In this document: in pieces, positions 26,830 through 35,682 of the stretch
Numbering within the stretch: position 1 is the first letter of the stretch
Layout of the letters: each line of letters starts with the position of its first letter
Assembly (NCBI RefSeq): GCF_023712425.1
Contig: NZ_JAMAYG010000001.1
Span: 124,001-188,000, forward strand
DNA from: Rothia sp. P100
GTDB lineage: Bacteria > Actinomycetota > Actinomycetes > Actinomycetales > Micrococcaceae
DNA: 64,000 nt
Direction of reading: 5' to 3'
Program-made: the position numbers and the translations under genes
The notes under the pieces: generated by a model
What the model was told of the DNA's origin: nothing
The model's database searches: none
The model's input: the letters and a program-made list of their open reading frames with translations, nothing else

Positions 26830-26986
26830 GGTTAGTTATCTTTCCTGAGAGTTACTGTTGATTTGATGCTGGCTTCAGCAATTGAGCAGCTAGGTCTACC
26901 ATCCGGTAGTATCCTCAATATCCATTCTTCAACTCTAATGCTGCTGGCGGACCCTATCTGCCGCAGTGGCCGCCTAAACCCCACAA

Positions 26987-27024
26987 AAAACTGGGAGCCA
27001 CTCACATGAGCGGCTCCCAGTTTT
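26987..27024. terminator. Terminator downstream of ftsY
   Basis: CTGGGAGCC and GGCTCCCAG form a perfect nine-pair stem, flanked by AAAA and TTTT that extend it, so it works in both directions. It lies about 36 bases after the ftsY stop. Confidence 0.88.
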
Positions 27025-27059
27025 ATCTGCGGGGGGGCAGTAGATAATATTCTGGGTCT

Positions 27060-28157
27060 TTAGTCCAGCAGTGCGTCCACAAAGGCAGCCGGTTCAAAGG
27101 GCGCCAGGTCATCGGGGCCTTCGCCCAGACCAATGAGCTTGACGGGCACGCCTAGCTCTTCCTGGATCGCCACGACGATACCGCCCTTAGCAGAGCCATC
27201 TAGCTTAGTGAGTACGATGCCGGTAATCTGAACGACCTCTGAGAACACCTTGGCCTGAATCATGCCGTTCTGACCGGTGGTAGCGTCAATCACCAGCAGC
27301 ACCTCAGTCACAGGGGCTTCCTTCTCTACCACGCGCTTAATTTTGCCCAACTGGTCCATCAGACCGGCCTTATTCTGCAGGCGGCCAGCAGTATCAATCA
27401 TGACGGTATCAACACCACGTTCTTTGCCCACCTTAACTGCTTCAAAGGCGACAGAAGCGGGGTCTGCACCGTCCTTATCGCTACGGACGGTGTCAACCCC
27501 CACGCGGTCGCCCCAGGTCTGTAGCTGGTCGGCGGCAGCGGCACGGAAGGTGTCTGCCGCACCCAGCAACAGATTTTTGTCCTCAGCTACCATCACGCGT
27601 GCCAGCTTACCGACGGTGGTCGTCTTACCCACGCCGTTGACGCCCACTACCAGGACCACGCCGGGGTTGTTTCCCTCACCGTCCAGGTTCAGGGAGCGGT
27701 CGGTATCTTCGCCAACAATCCTTAGTAGCTCTTCTCGCAGCATAGCTTTGACTGCTGCAGGGTTTTCGGTGCCCTCGACGCGCACGCGCGACTGCAAAGC
27801 TTCGACAAGCCGCTGGGAGGGGCCAGACCCTAAATCTGCCAGGAGCAGGGTTTCTTCAACCTCGTCCCAGACGTCCTGGTCAATCTTGTCGCTGGATAGC
27901 AAAGCCAGCAGGCCTTTACCCAGAAGGTTATTAGAGCGCGACAGGCGAGCACGCAACCGCACCAAGCGTCCCTGGGCAGAGGCCGGCTTTTCAATGGTAG
28001 TGACCGGCTCCCCCTGCGCTGGAGCATCGTCAGCATCGCGGGTGGTCTCGTAACCACCGGGCGGTGCCTTGGGGCCGCGCAACAGCACAAAGAGCACGCC
28101 ACCTAAAACCAGCACACCCAGCAGTATGTACACAATCAGAGTCAAAGTATCATTCAC
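27060..28157 (-). CDS. ftsY: Signal recognition particle receptor FtsY
   Basis: Membrane-bound partner of Ffh that docks ribosomes to the translocon. It starts with a membrane segment (LIVYILLGVLVLGGVLFVLL), as in other actinobacteria, then an acidic linker and the NG domain: GVNGVGKTTTVGKLA, DTFRAAAADQL, VMIDTAGRLQNK and LTKLDGSAKGG. The start is GTG at 28157. Length is 365 residues. smc, often its partner in one operon, lies 2.7 kb upstream; an MFS gene and a hydrolase gene are inserted between them here. Confidence 0.96.
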   Translation of the reverse strand: MNDTLTLIVYILLGVLVLGGVLFVLLRGPKAPPGGYETTRDADDAPAQGEPVTTIEKPASAQGRLVRLRARLSRSNNLLGKGLLALLSSDKIDQDVWDEVEETLLLADLGSGPSQRLVEALQSRVRVEGTENPAAVKAMLREELLRIVGEDTDRSLNLDGEGNNPGVVLVVGVNGVGKTTTVGKLARVMVAEDKNLLLGAADTFRAAAADQLQTWGDRVGVDTVRSDKDGADPASVAFEAVKVGKERGVDTVMIDTAGRLQNKAGLMDQLGKIKRVVEKEAPVTEVLLVIDATTGQNGMIQAKVFSEVVQITGIVLTKLDGSAKGGIVVAIQEELGVPVKLIGLGEGPDDLAPFEPAAFVDALLD

Positions 28158-28325
28158 ATCTTCTAGCTTGCCATATCCTCCCGTATCAGGCTAAGAGTAG
28201 GTGTAGGAATTCCGCTCAAGGGCGTAGTGGCTATTGGCTCTACCCTAAACACGGGGCTCTGAGGTAGCTTAAAGGAATACGCATAAGAGCTGAGAAAAGA
28301 ACTAGAATAGAGATAACACGCACCT

Positions 28326-29687
28326 ATGAGCAAACACATTCCCACCCCATCAATGGATACCGGGGCAATACCCGTCATACCCCAGTCGGTGCGAAACGAG
28401 AGCCTTAAGGACCAGCCGCCACGACCCCATCCCACCGTCAAGGTGCCAACCCAAATTAAAGTGCTGATTGCAGCGTCCTTTCTGATTGCCCTGGGGTATG
28501 GATTGGTTGCACCGGTGCTTCCCAGCTTCGCGCGCAGTTTTGATGTGGGCGCTATGGCAGCCACCTTCGTCGTCTCAGCTTTTGCCCTCACCAGGCTCCT
28601 TTTCGCCCCTACCAGCGGTAAACTCATCACCCGCTTCGGCGAACGCAAAATCTATTCCACAGGTCTGTTGATTGTTGCTTTGGGCTCATTGGGAGCTGGA
28701 CTCTCGGTCAATTACCCCATGCTCATTGCCTCTCGCGCTGTGGGCGGTATCGGCTCTGTCATGTTCACGGTGGCAGCTATGGGAATCCTGGTGCGTAACT
28801 CTCCCCCGGCGATTCGCGGTAGAGTCTCGGGCTACTACGCGACCTCTTTCTTGCTGGGCAACATTCTTGGCCCGGTGCTGGGCGCTCTAGCAGCTGGCTG
28901 GGGCATGCGCATGCCTTTCTTTGTCTATGCTCTGTTACTCTTCGGAGCAGCCACAGTGGTACTGACCAAGCTGAAAGAGGAACTCCAAGAGGTTAACCTC
29001 AACACCCAAGGTATTGCCGTACCCAAAAAAGCTCTGACCTTTAAAGAGGCTTGGGGGTTCACCAACTTCCGCTCCGCTCTCTTCACTAACTTCGCAGTCG
29101 GCTGGTCGGTCTTCGGTTTGCAGAGCTCGGTCATCCCCCTGGCAGCTGTAGCGGTGCTCGCTGACTTTCACCGCAACGAGACCGGCTACGACGCTGCCGC
29201 GCGCGGCGCTACTCTCGCTGGTTTCACCCTAGCCGCATACGCGGCGGGTAACGCTCTGACGCAGATTTACTCGGGCAGGATGGGTGACCGTATTGGCCGC
29301 CGCCCCATGATCTTTGCCGGTTTGCTGCTCTCTGGCTCTGTTACGTTGGTCTTCGGTTTTATCAATCACCCCGCCGCTTTCGTGGCAACCGCTGTGCTTC
29401 TGGGTATTGGTTCGGCGCTACTGGGCCCGTCTCTTCAGGCTTCTCTTTCTGATGTTATTGGTAATAAGCGCTCAGGCGGTCAGCCGCTTGCCTACTATCA
29501 GATGGTCTCTGACATTGGCCTCATTATCGGCCCGCTGATAGCAGGTGCCATCATTGACGCCGCCGGTTTCTTCCCAGCCTTCGTGCTCTGCGCAAGTCTG
29601 CTGTTGGTAGCCTCTCTTGGGTGGTTGCCCGGCTTCAAACCCAAGTTCCCTGCAGATGTGGCCGAAGAAGGGTACACCGGTAAATAG
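28326..29687 (+). CDS. MFS transporter (probable drug or metabolite exporter)
   Basis: Twelve membrane segments in two halves, with the MFS motif A variants TSGKLITRFGERK after helix 2 and SGRMGDRIGRRP after helix 8, and the antiporter motif C-like AAMGILVRNSPPAIRGRVSG / LGNILGPVLGAL region. The first 40 residues are a polar, Pro-rich cytoplasmic tail. It is on the opposite strand to ftsY and smc and seems inserted between them. Substrate is unknown. Confidence 0.9.
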   Translation: MSKHIPTPSMDTGAIPVIPQSVRNESLKDQPPRPHPTVKVPTQIKVLIAASFLIALGYGLVAPVLPSFARSFDVGAMAATFVVSAFALTRLLFAPTSGKLITRFGERKIYSTGLLIVALGSLGAGLSVNYPMLIASRAVGGIGSVMFTVAAMGILVRNSPPAIRGRVSGYYATSFLLGNILGPVLGALAAGWGMRMPFFVYALLLFGAATVVLTKLKEELQEVNLNTQGIAVPKKALTFKEAWGFTNFRSALFTNFAVGWSVFGLQSSVIPLAAVAVLADFHRNETGYDAAARGATLAGFTLAAYAAGNALTQIYSGRMGDRIGRRPMIFAGLLLSGSVTLVFGFINHPAAFVATAVLLGIGSALLGPSLQASLSDVIGNKRSGGQPLAYYQMVSDIGLIIGPLIAGAIIDAAGFFPAFVLCASLLLVASLGWLPGFKPKFPADVAEEGYTGK

Positions 29688-29762
29688 TCCGTCTTTAAAG
29701 ATGGGCATCAAACCGTCTCATCTCATGCCTTTTCTATGAGTTGAAGCTTTAGCGGTATTTCC

Positions 29763-30824
29763 TTACTTTTGGGGTGCGAAGCACGTTTCAACCGCTTGCT
29801 GGTAAGCAGCTAAGCAGTTGGCTCGCGCCGTCCTAGCTAGAGCTGTCCAGGTGAAATGGTCAAACCCATGGAAGCCACCCTCATACAGGTCATAAGTGAC
29901 CGGCACCCCAGCGCCCTGAAGAGCCTCCACGTAGTCCACAGTTTCGTCGAGGAAGGGATCCTGCAAACCAATAAAGGTATAGGCAGGGGGCAACCCTTCA
30001 AAGGACTCTGCCCGTGCAGGTGCCGCGTAGGCTGGTGCCCTGTTACTTCCAAAGAGGTCACCCAGGTAGAGTTCCCAGGCGAGGCGGTTCTTGGTTTCAT
30101 CCCAGACCAACTCCTCATTGCCCATCATGGACGGTGTATCCATGCGGTCGTTCATCATGGGGTATAGCGGCAACTGGAAGGCAAGCTGCACCTCCCCCGT
30201 ATCCCGGGCCTTAAGCGCCAGCGCAATCGCCAAACCGCCACCAGCACTCATGCCACCAATCAACAACTGATCCGGGTTAGTGCCCAACGTTCGCCAGTTA
30301 TCGCGAGTCCACAAGAGCGCGGCGTAAGAATCATCAAAGGCAGCCGGATAGGGCGCCTGCACCGAAGTGCGGTATTCAGGGGCGATCACCACGGTGTCAG
30401 TAGTCAGCACAAAATCAGCAATACTGCGCACTTCAGCTGAGGCACTCCCACGGGCATACCCACCCCCGTGCAACCAAAACAGAGCGGTGGAGCCGCGCCC
30501 GGCGTCCTTACCCACCCGCTTCTTGGCGCGGTAGATGTAGAGAGGTAACGGTCCCGCCGGGCCATCAATCATGATGCGGGAAATGTCAATCCGCCGGTGG
30601 GTGGGAACATCAATATCATGGGCAGTTGGCTTGCTTCTGGGCGCATCAACAAGCTCTGACACGGTGGAAAATCCAGTATAGCGGCTTACCAGCCAACCGG
30701 GCAGTAGTAGTTCCTTATCGGTCTGCGGGTAGCGGGAGCTCAAGGTTGCCAGCCCCGCCCCAGTGGCACTCAGACCGGCAGCTAGCACGCCACCAGCAGC
30801 GAATAACCTTTTCTTAGCCGTCAT
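29763..30824 (-). CDS. Alpha/beta hydrolase, hormone-sensitive-lipase family
   Basis: Carboxylesterase or lipase-like enzyme with the oxyanion motif LHGGGYARGS, the nucleophile Ser in IGGMSAGGGLA, and a likely Asp-His pair in GLQDPFLDE and GGFHGFDHF. The N-terminus has a hydrophobic stretch (LFAAGGVLAAGLSATGAGLA) after a basic start, so it is exported or membrane-anchored. Its start overlaps the end of smc by 11 bases, so it is probably translated from the smc message. Substrate is unknown. Confidence 0.88.
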   Translation of the reverse strand: MTAKKRLFAAGGVLAAGLSATGAGLATLSSRYPQTDKELLLPGWLVSRYTGFSTVSELVDAPRSKPTAHDIDVPTHRRIDISRIMIDGPAGPLPLYIYRAKKRVGKDAGRGSTALFWLHGGGYARGSASAEVRSIADFVLTTDTVVIAPEYRTSVQAPYPAAFDDSYAALLWTRDNWRTLGTNPDQLLIGGMSAGGGLAIALALKARDTGEVQLAFQLPLYPMMNDRMDTPSMMGNEELVWDETKNRLAWELYLGDLFGSNRAPAYAAPARAESFEGLPPAYTFIGLQDPFLDETVDYVEALQGAGVPVTYDLYEGGFHGFDHFTWTALARTARANCLAAYQQAVETCFAPQK

Positions 30825-33800
30825 TCTTATCTGCTCCTTCTGTTACCGCAGCTGTCACATCAGCACCACGCTGAGAGATCACCATAGAAACGCCCTCTCG
30901 CATGGAAATACCGTACAGCGTATCAGCGCTACTCATGGTGCGCTGGTGATGTGTCACCATAATGAGCTGGGAAATTTCCTTGAGTCTCTCCAGGACCCCC
31001 AGCAGACGGCCCAGGTTACGGTCATCTAAGGCAGCTTCAACTTCATCCAGCACGTAGAAGGGCGCTGGTTTGGTCATAAAAATTGCCAGCAAGAGAGCCA
31101 GGGACGCCAGCGAGCGCTCACCACCGGAGAGCAGGGATAGGCGACTCACCTTTTTACCGGCAGGGCGAACCTGCAAATCAATACCGCTGTTCTGGGGGTC
31201 GGTTGGGTCAGCCAACACCAGCTGTCCCACACCGCCAGGGAAAAGCTCGGCAAAAATCTGTTCAAACTGTTTTTGCACCTGGGTGAAAGTTTGCTCAAAG
31301 GATTTCTCGATATGCTTCGAGATGTCTTTCATGACAGCGCGCAGGTCTGACCTGCTGTTCTTGAGATCTCTTATCTGCTCCTGCAGATAATCGTGCCGCT
31401 GTTTCAGTGCTTCAAACTCTTCTAATGCCAGTGGGTTGACGACGCCCAGACGCTTCAGTTCTTTCTCAGCAGCCGCCAGATTCTGTTCAAGCTGTTCACG
31501 GGAGACACACCCCTCAGTTGAGTCAGCTTCATCCAATGTGTCCTGATGTGCTGCAACAAGCACGTCTTTTAGACCCTGCCCTAGCTCATCAAAGGCGCGG
31601 CTCTCCAGGGCTTCCCATTGCGCTTCTAAACGGGCATGAGTAGCAGCCGCCTCGGCCTTTAGCGTCAAGGCGGCGGTAACACTCTTTTGGGCGCCATCGA
31701 GTTCCTGACGTACACCGGCTATCTCTTCGCGCAGACGCAACACGGCTTGCTGGCAAGCTTCGTGCTGCTGGTCTAGCTCCCCTAGGGAATCGGCCAGTGC
31801 CGCTAACAGTGCTTTTGCTGATTTTTGAGCTCTAACAGCCCGCGCGCGTTTCAGATGCCCTTCTTCTTCTCTTTTCTGTGCGCGCTCTTGGGCACGTTGA
31901 ACAGCCTCAAGGGCTGTTTTCGCCTGGGCTACTCTAGCTTCGGCACTCTCTTGAAGTTCTACGAGGTGAGCATGCTCAGACTGAGCCAAGATCAGACGAC
32001 GGCTCGTTTCGGTGGCATCTGCTCGTGCCTGCGTCAGAACCCGGGTGAGCTTTTCGCGCTGGTCGAGCGGTTTCTGGGCAAAGCAAGAATCCAGGGCGTC
32101 GATTGCAGCCTGCAGTTTAGTACCAGTTTCCTCAAGAAGATCGATCGCCCGTTGCGCTCTCTCTGATAAGCGTGAGGTTTCGGCGCCGGTCGTTTCAGCC
32201 CTGGCCTGGAGCGCGGCTAATTCAGAGCTGGCTTTAGCAAGGGCCTTTCGGTCAGCACCTAGGGTGCGGGCAATGCTCTGTTCTTCTGCCGCAGCTTCCT
32301 GATGGGCTCTCTGAGCGTCAGCATTTGATTGCTGGGCTGTTCGATAGGCAATCTGAGCTTCGTGGAGTTCTTGGGTGGCTGCCGCAAGCTGGCTATATAG
32401 TTCAACTGCCCCCGCACCATCTGCCGGGTAGAACACCGAGCTAGAGGTTCGCGCAGTAGCCTCTTGGCTCACCAGCCTTGCCTGAGGGTAGCGAATTATG
32501 AGCCTGCGAGCTTGAGCATCACTATCACAAAAAGCCAGATTGCCCAGTGAGATCAGCAAAAGCTGTTGGAGTGATTCAGGGGCTTCTACCAGGTCAGTAA
32601 AGCGATATACCCCCGGCTCAGCATAAAGTTCAGCTTGAACATCAAGTTTTGCTTCACCATCATGGTGGGGGTTGAAAAGTGCAGATACTGCCTGCTCAGG
32701 CTCTTTACCATCCTTACCGACCAGCGCAGAGGCCAGTTGCCCCAGGGCAACCCCCACTGCCTTTTCCCACCCCTTCTTGACGGTAAGGAGAGAGGCGACT
32801 TCTTCTGCTCCATCTGATGTAGCAGCAGCGATCGCGTCGCGCAGAGCGGGCTGGGTGAGATCATAACTCATCGCGGCTTTGAGGGCTTCGCATCTCGCTG
32901 ACAGTGATTCAACTTCTACTTCAGCTTGATGGAACTGCTGTAAGCTGTTCTGCTCAGCTGAAGCCGCACGCACTCTTTCAGTCCGTGCTGAGGCTTCAGC
33001 CTCTACGCCGGCTTTGACCCTTTGCTTAAGTTCGGTAACAGTGTCCCAGGCAGCAGCTATTTCTTTCTCAGAGCCAGCCGCGTTATCCGCGAAATCTTCT
33101 AGCTCACCGCGGCGGCTTGCGCACTCCGCCTCAGCTCGGTCATGTGCTGCACGGGCCAAAGCCAATTCACCGGTGAGTCGGGCGGCTTCCTCCCGGTAGA
33201 TAGTATGAGACTGTTCGGTATGTTCCAGATTCTCGGTAGCTTCGATGAGGGTACGTTCAGCACCCTCCGCATTATCACGAGCAGCTTCTACCACCCCCTG
33301 GGCATTATTCAGCTCCTGTTCAATACGCTGAGCTTCCCGCTTTTCACTCGCCCACGTAGCCTGGGCCTTCTCCAACCGTTCCCCATCGTCGGCAGCAGAG
33401 CTACTCTTTTCTGCTTTCAAGCGTTCGCTAGCAATCAGCTCAACCGTTTGGGCACGATGCTGCACCGATTCAGCACGTATGAGCAGCTCCCTTAAAATGT
33501 CACGCTCAGCGGTTTTAGCTTTCTCTCGAGCAGCTAAGGTTTCCAGACGTTGAGTCAGCAACTCACGTTTGAGATGAGCTTCCTCTTGTAGCACGCCAGT
33601 TCGTTCACTGGCAACAGTCTCTTCCTCACGCTTGCTTTCCAGTTGCTGACCATCAAGTACCAGCAATTCTTTTTTAGCCGAGCGGACGCGGGTAGCCACA
33701 GCAGATGCCGAGCGGGCAGCCTTAGCCTGCTCCCGTCGTCCTTCTAGCTGCTGGCTTAGCTCACTAGCCACATCTTCAAGGCGGTCTAGGTTGCCTTTCA

Positions 33801-34350
33801 TGGCTTCTAACCTTGTAGCAGTTTTACTCTGGCGCTTGCGGTATTTTACGAGGCCAGCAGCCTCCTCGATGAGTTCACGGCGATCAGCGGCTGAACCGTG
33901 CAAAATTTTATCGAGCTGCCCCTGACCTACCAGTGAATGGAGCTCTCTGCCTAAACCGGCGTCCGAAAGAAGCTCTTGCACATCAGATAAGCGGGCGGGG
34001 TTGCCGTTGATTTCATAGTCAGACCCTCCAGCAGAAAACATGGTGCGGGCAAGAGAGATTTCAGTATAGGGCAGAGCGAGCGAGCCATCCGTATTATCGA
34101 TTACTAACTCTACCCGCGCGCGGCCTAGGGCTGGACGCCCAGAACCACCGGCAAAGATGACATCTTTCATTGAGCCACCTCTGAGAGCAGATGCGCCTTG
34201 CGCGCCCAGCACCCAGGCCAGGGCGTCCACCACGTTGGACTTACCCGACCCATTGGGCCCAACAATAGCGTTAAGCCCAGGTTCGAACTCAAACATCGTT
34301 ACTGAAGCAAAAGATTTGAAGCCGCGCACGGATAAAGATTTAAGGTGCAT
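30814..34350 (-). CDS. smc: Chromosome condensation protein SMC
   Basis: ATPase that forms the long-armed ring of the condensin complex. Walker A (VGPNGSGKSNVVDALAW) is near the N-terminus, the signature LSGGERSLASLALL and Walker B FYVLDEVEAALDD near the C-terminus; two long coiled coils flank the hinge (about residues 490-650). The length of 1178 residues is normal for actinobacteria. The hydrolase gene overlaps its end. The ScpA and ScpB partners are not in this window. Confidence 0.97.
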   Translation of the reverse strand: MHLKSLSVRGFKSFASVTMFEFEPGLNAIVGPNGSGKSNVVDALAWVLGAQGASALRGGSMKDVIFAGGSGRPALGRARVELVIDNTDGSLALPYTEISLARTMFSAGGSDYEINGNPARLSDVQELLSDAGLGRELHSLVGQGQLDKILHGSAADRRELIEEAAGLVKYRKRQSKTATRLEAMKGNLDRLEDVASELSQQLEGRREQAKAARSASAVATRVRSAKKELLVLDGQQLESKREEETVASERTGVLQEEAHLKRELLTQRLETLAAREKAKTAERDILRELLIRAESVQHRAQTVELIASERLKAEKSSSAADDGERLEKAQATWASEKREAQRIEQELNNAQGVVEAARDNAEGAERTLIEATENLEHTEQSHTIYREEAARLTGELALARAAHDRAEAECASRRGELEDFADNAAGSEKEIAAAWDTVTELKQRVKAGVEAEASARTERVRAASAEQNSLQQFHQAEVEVESLSARCEALKAAMSYDLTQPALRDAIAAATSDGAEEVASLLTVKKGWEKAVGVALGQLASALVGKDGKEPEQAVSALFNPHHDGEAKLDVQAELYAEPGVYRFTDLVEAPESLQQLLLISLGNLAFCDSDAQARRLIIRYPQARLVSQEATARTSSSVFYPADGAGAVELYSQLAAATQELHEAQIAYRTAQQSNADAQRAHQEAAAEEQSIARTLGADRKALAKASSELAALQARAETTGAETSRLSERAQRAIDLLEETGTKLQAAIDALDSCFAQKPLDQREKLTRVLTQARADATETSRRLILAQSEHAHLVELQESAEARVAQAKTALEAVQRAQERAQKREEEGHLKRARAVRAQKSAKALLAALADSLGELDQQHEACQQAVLRLREEIAGVRQELDGAQKSVTAALTLKAEAAATHARLEAQWEALESRAFDELGQGLKDVLVAAHQDTLDEADSTEGCVSREQLEQNLAAAEKELKRLGVVNPLALEEFEALKQRHDYLQEQIRDLKNSRSDLRAVMKDISKHIEKSFEQTFTQVQKQFEQIFAELFPGGVGQLVLADPTDPQNSGIDLQVRPAGKKVSRLSLLSGGERSLASLALLLAIFMTKPAPFYVLDEVEAALDDRNLGRLLGVLERLKEISQLIMVTHHQRTMSSADTLYGISMREGVSMVISQRGADVTAAVTEGADKNDG

Positions 34351-34512
34351 CAGGAGCTTTCGGGTTGGTGACAGGTAGCAGGTTTTTCTGCGCTATCAAC
34401 AGTACCCCAGCTCTATTTGCCCTACATCGATGTGAGAATCACCCGTCAGCTCAATTAAGCATATTAAAATTTTGGGGCGTAAAATGTAAATTGGTTAAGC
34501 GCCTGCCCGTGT

Positions 34513-34536
34513 GGTGGGCGTGCATTTTCGCCCACC
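34513..34536 (+). promoter_or_regulatory. Hairpin or operator just upstream of oleA
   Basis: GGTGGGCG and CGCCCACC are perfect eight-base inverted arms around TGCATTTT, ending 19 bases before the oleA start. An AT-rich patch just upstream holds a possible -10 element TAAAAT at 34480-34485, without a clear -35 partner. The repeat could be an operator or a 5' stem that affects oleA translation. Confidence 0.4.
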
Positions 34537-34555
34537 TGACATGCTAGAAGAGTAG

Positions 34556-35587
34556 ATGACTGCCAACTCAGATATCCGTCACCGCAATGCGTCGCTGATT
34601 TCCATCACGCGAGTGCTACCCCCTCACACGGTGAGTAGTTCCTACTTTGATGAGCAGTTGGCTCAGACCTATCAGCGTCTCAAAATGCCTAAGGGGTTGC
34701 TGGAACGACTGGCAGGTATTACTGAACGACGTTCCTGGGGCGAGGGCATGACCTTTGAGGACGGCGCGGTGGCCGCCGGTGAGCAGGCACTCGCAGCTGC
34801 CGGTATCGATAAGGAGCAGGTGGGTCTGCTCATTAATGCTTCGGTAACCCGCGATAACTTTGAACCGGCTGTTGCTGTGGGTGTTCACGACCGCTTGGGG
34901 TTGCCCCGCCATGCTCTGACTTTTGATATCACCAACGCCTGCTTGGGCTTTGTGAACGCTATGACGGTGGCATCAACTATGATCGATGCGGGCGCCATTG
35001 ACTACGCCCTGATTGTTGCTGGGGAGGATCCTTCACCGTGGCACGCCACTGCCCTGCGTCAGCTAAGCCGCCCCGATTCCACCCGTGATGATGTGCTGGC
35101 GCAATTTGCCACCTTGACCCTGGGTTCTGGTGCTGCGGCTGCAGTACTGGGACGCTCAGACCAGCACCCTAATGCCCATAAGATTGTGGGGTCAGTGACC
35201 CGTGCTGGCACTGAACACCGTGATCTGTGTGTTGGCGGCGAAGCGGATACCGGAATGAACACCGATGCGGCGGGCCTGCTCAAGCACGGTTTAGCGCTGG
35301 TGGCAGAGGCTTGGGAAGAGGCCTCCCAGAACGGCTGGGACTGGTCCAACATGACCTCTTACGTCACCCACCAGATCTCTAACGCCCATACCAATGCCAT
35401 TATTGAGGCTGTTGATTTGGACCGCGAGCGCCTCCCCCTTACCTTCCCAATATGGGGCAACGTGGCTGCGGCCGCTCTTCCCATGACGCTGGCTGAAGAT
35501 TCGGTCAAGTACAGCAAGGGTGACCGTATTCTCTGCCTGGGTGTTGGTTCTGGTTTGAATACCGCCCTGATGGAAATCACCTGGTAG
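34556..35587 (+). CDS. oleA: OleA, acyl-CoA head-to-head condensing thiolase
   Basis: Joins two fatty acyl-CoAs by a non-decarboxylative Claisen condensation to give a beta-keto acid, the first step of long-chain alkene synthesis. It is a FabH-like thiolase with Cys129 (TNACLGF), His272 (VTHQISN) and Asn302 (IWGNVAAA). Glu103 precedes Cys129 by 26 residues, the same spacing as Glu117 and Cys143 in the Xanthomonas campestris enzyme; this Glu separates OleA from FabH. The downstream oleBC and oleD genes settle the assignment. Confidence 0.92.
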   Translation: MTANSDIRHRNASLISITRVLPPHTVSSSYFDEQLAQTYQRLKMPKGLLERLAGITERRSWGEGMTFEDGAVAAGEQALAAAGIDKEQVGLLINASVTRDNFEPAVAVGVHDRLGLPRHALTFDITNACLGFVNAMTVASTMIDAGAIDYALIVAGEDPSPWHATALRQLSRPDSTRDDVLAQFATLTLGSGAAAAVLGRSDQHPNAHKIVGSVTRAGTEHRDLCVGGEADTGMNTDAAGLLKHGLALVAEAWEEASQNGWDWSNMTSYVTHQISNAHTNAIIEAVDLDRERLPLTFPIWGNVAAAALPMTLAEDSVKYSKGDRILCLGVGSGLNTALMEITW

Positions 35588-35620
35588 ATATTGTGTGAGG
35601 ACGCCTACCCTGGCATGGCG

Positions 35621-35646
35621 CAAGGCACCTGGAACAAGGCACCTGG
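35621..35646 (+). repeat. 12-base direct repeat between oleA and oleBC
   Basis: CAAGGCACCTGG occurs twice, two bases apart. It lies in the 95-base gap between oleA and oleBC; no function is evident. Confidence 0.85.
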
Positions 35647-35682
35647 CGAAAAGTCGGGGCTGGTTACCTATAGAGGTTGAAA

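Noticed and set aside
27277-28053. A 258-codon open frame opposite ftsY
   Set aside because: It has no ribosome site or family motif and mirrors the codon pattern of ftsY; it is an antisense shadow, like the 216-codon frame opposite the downstream dynamin gene.
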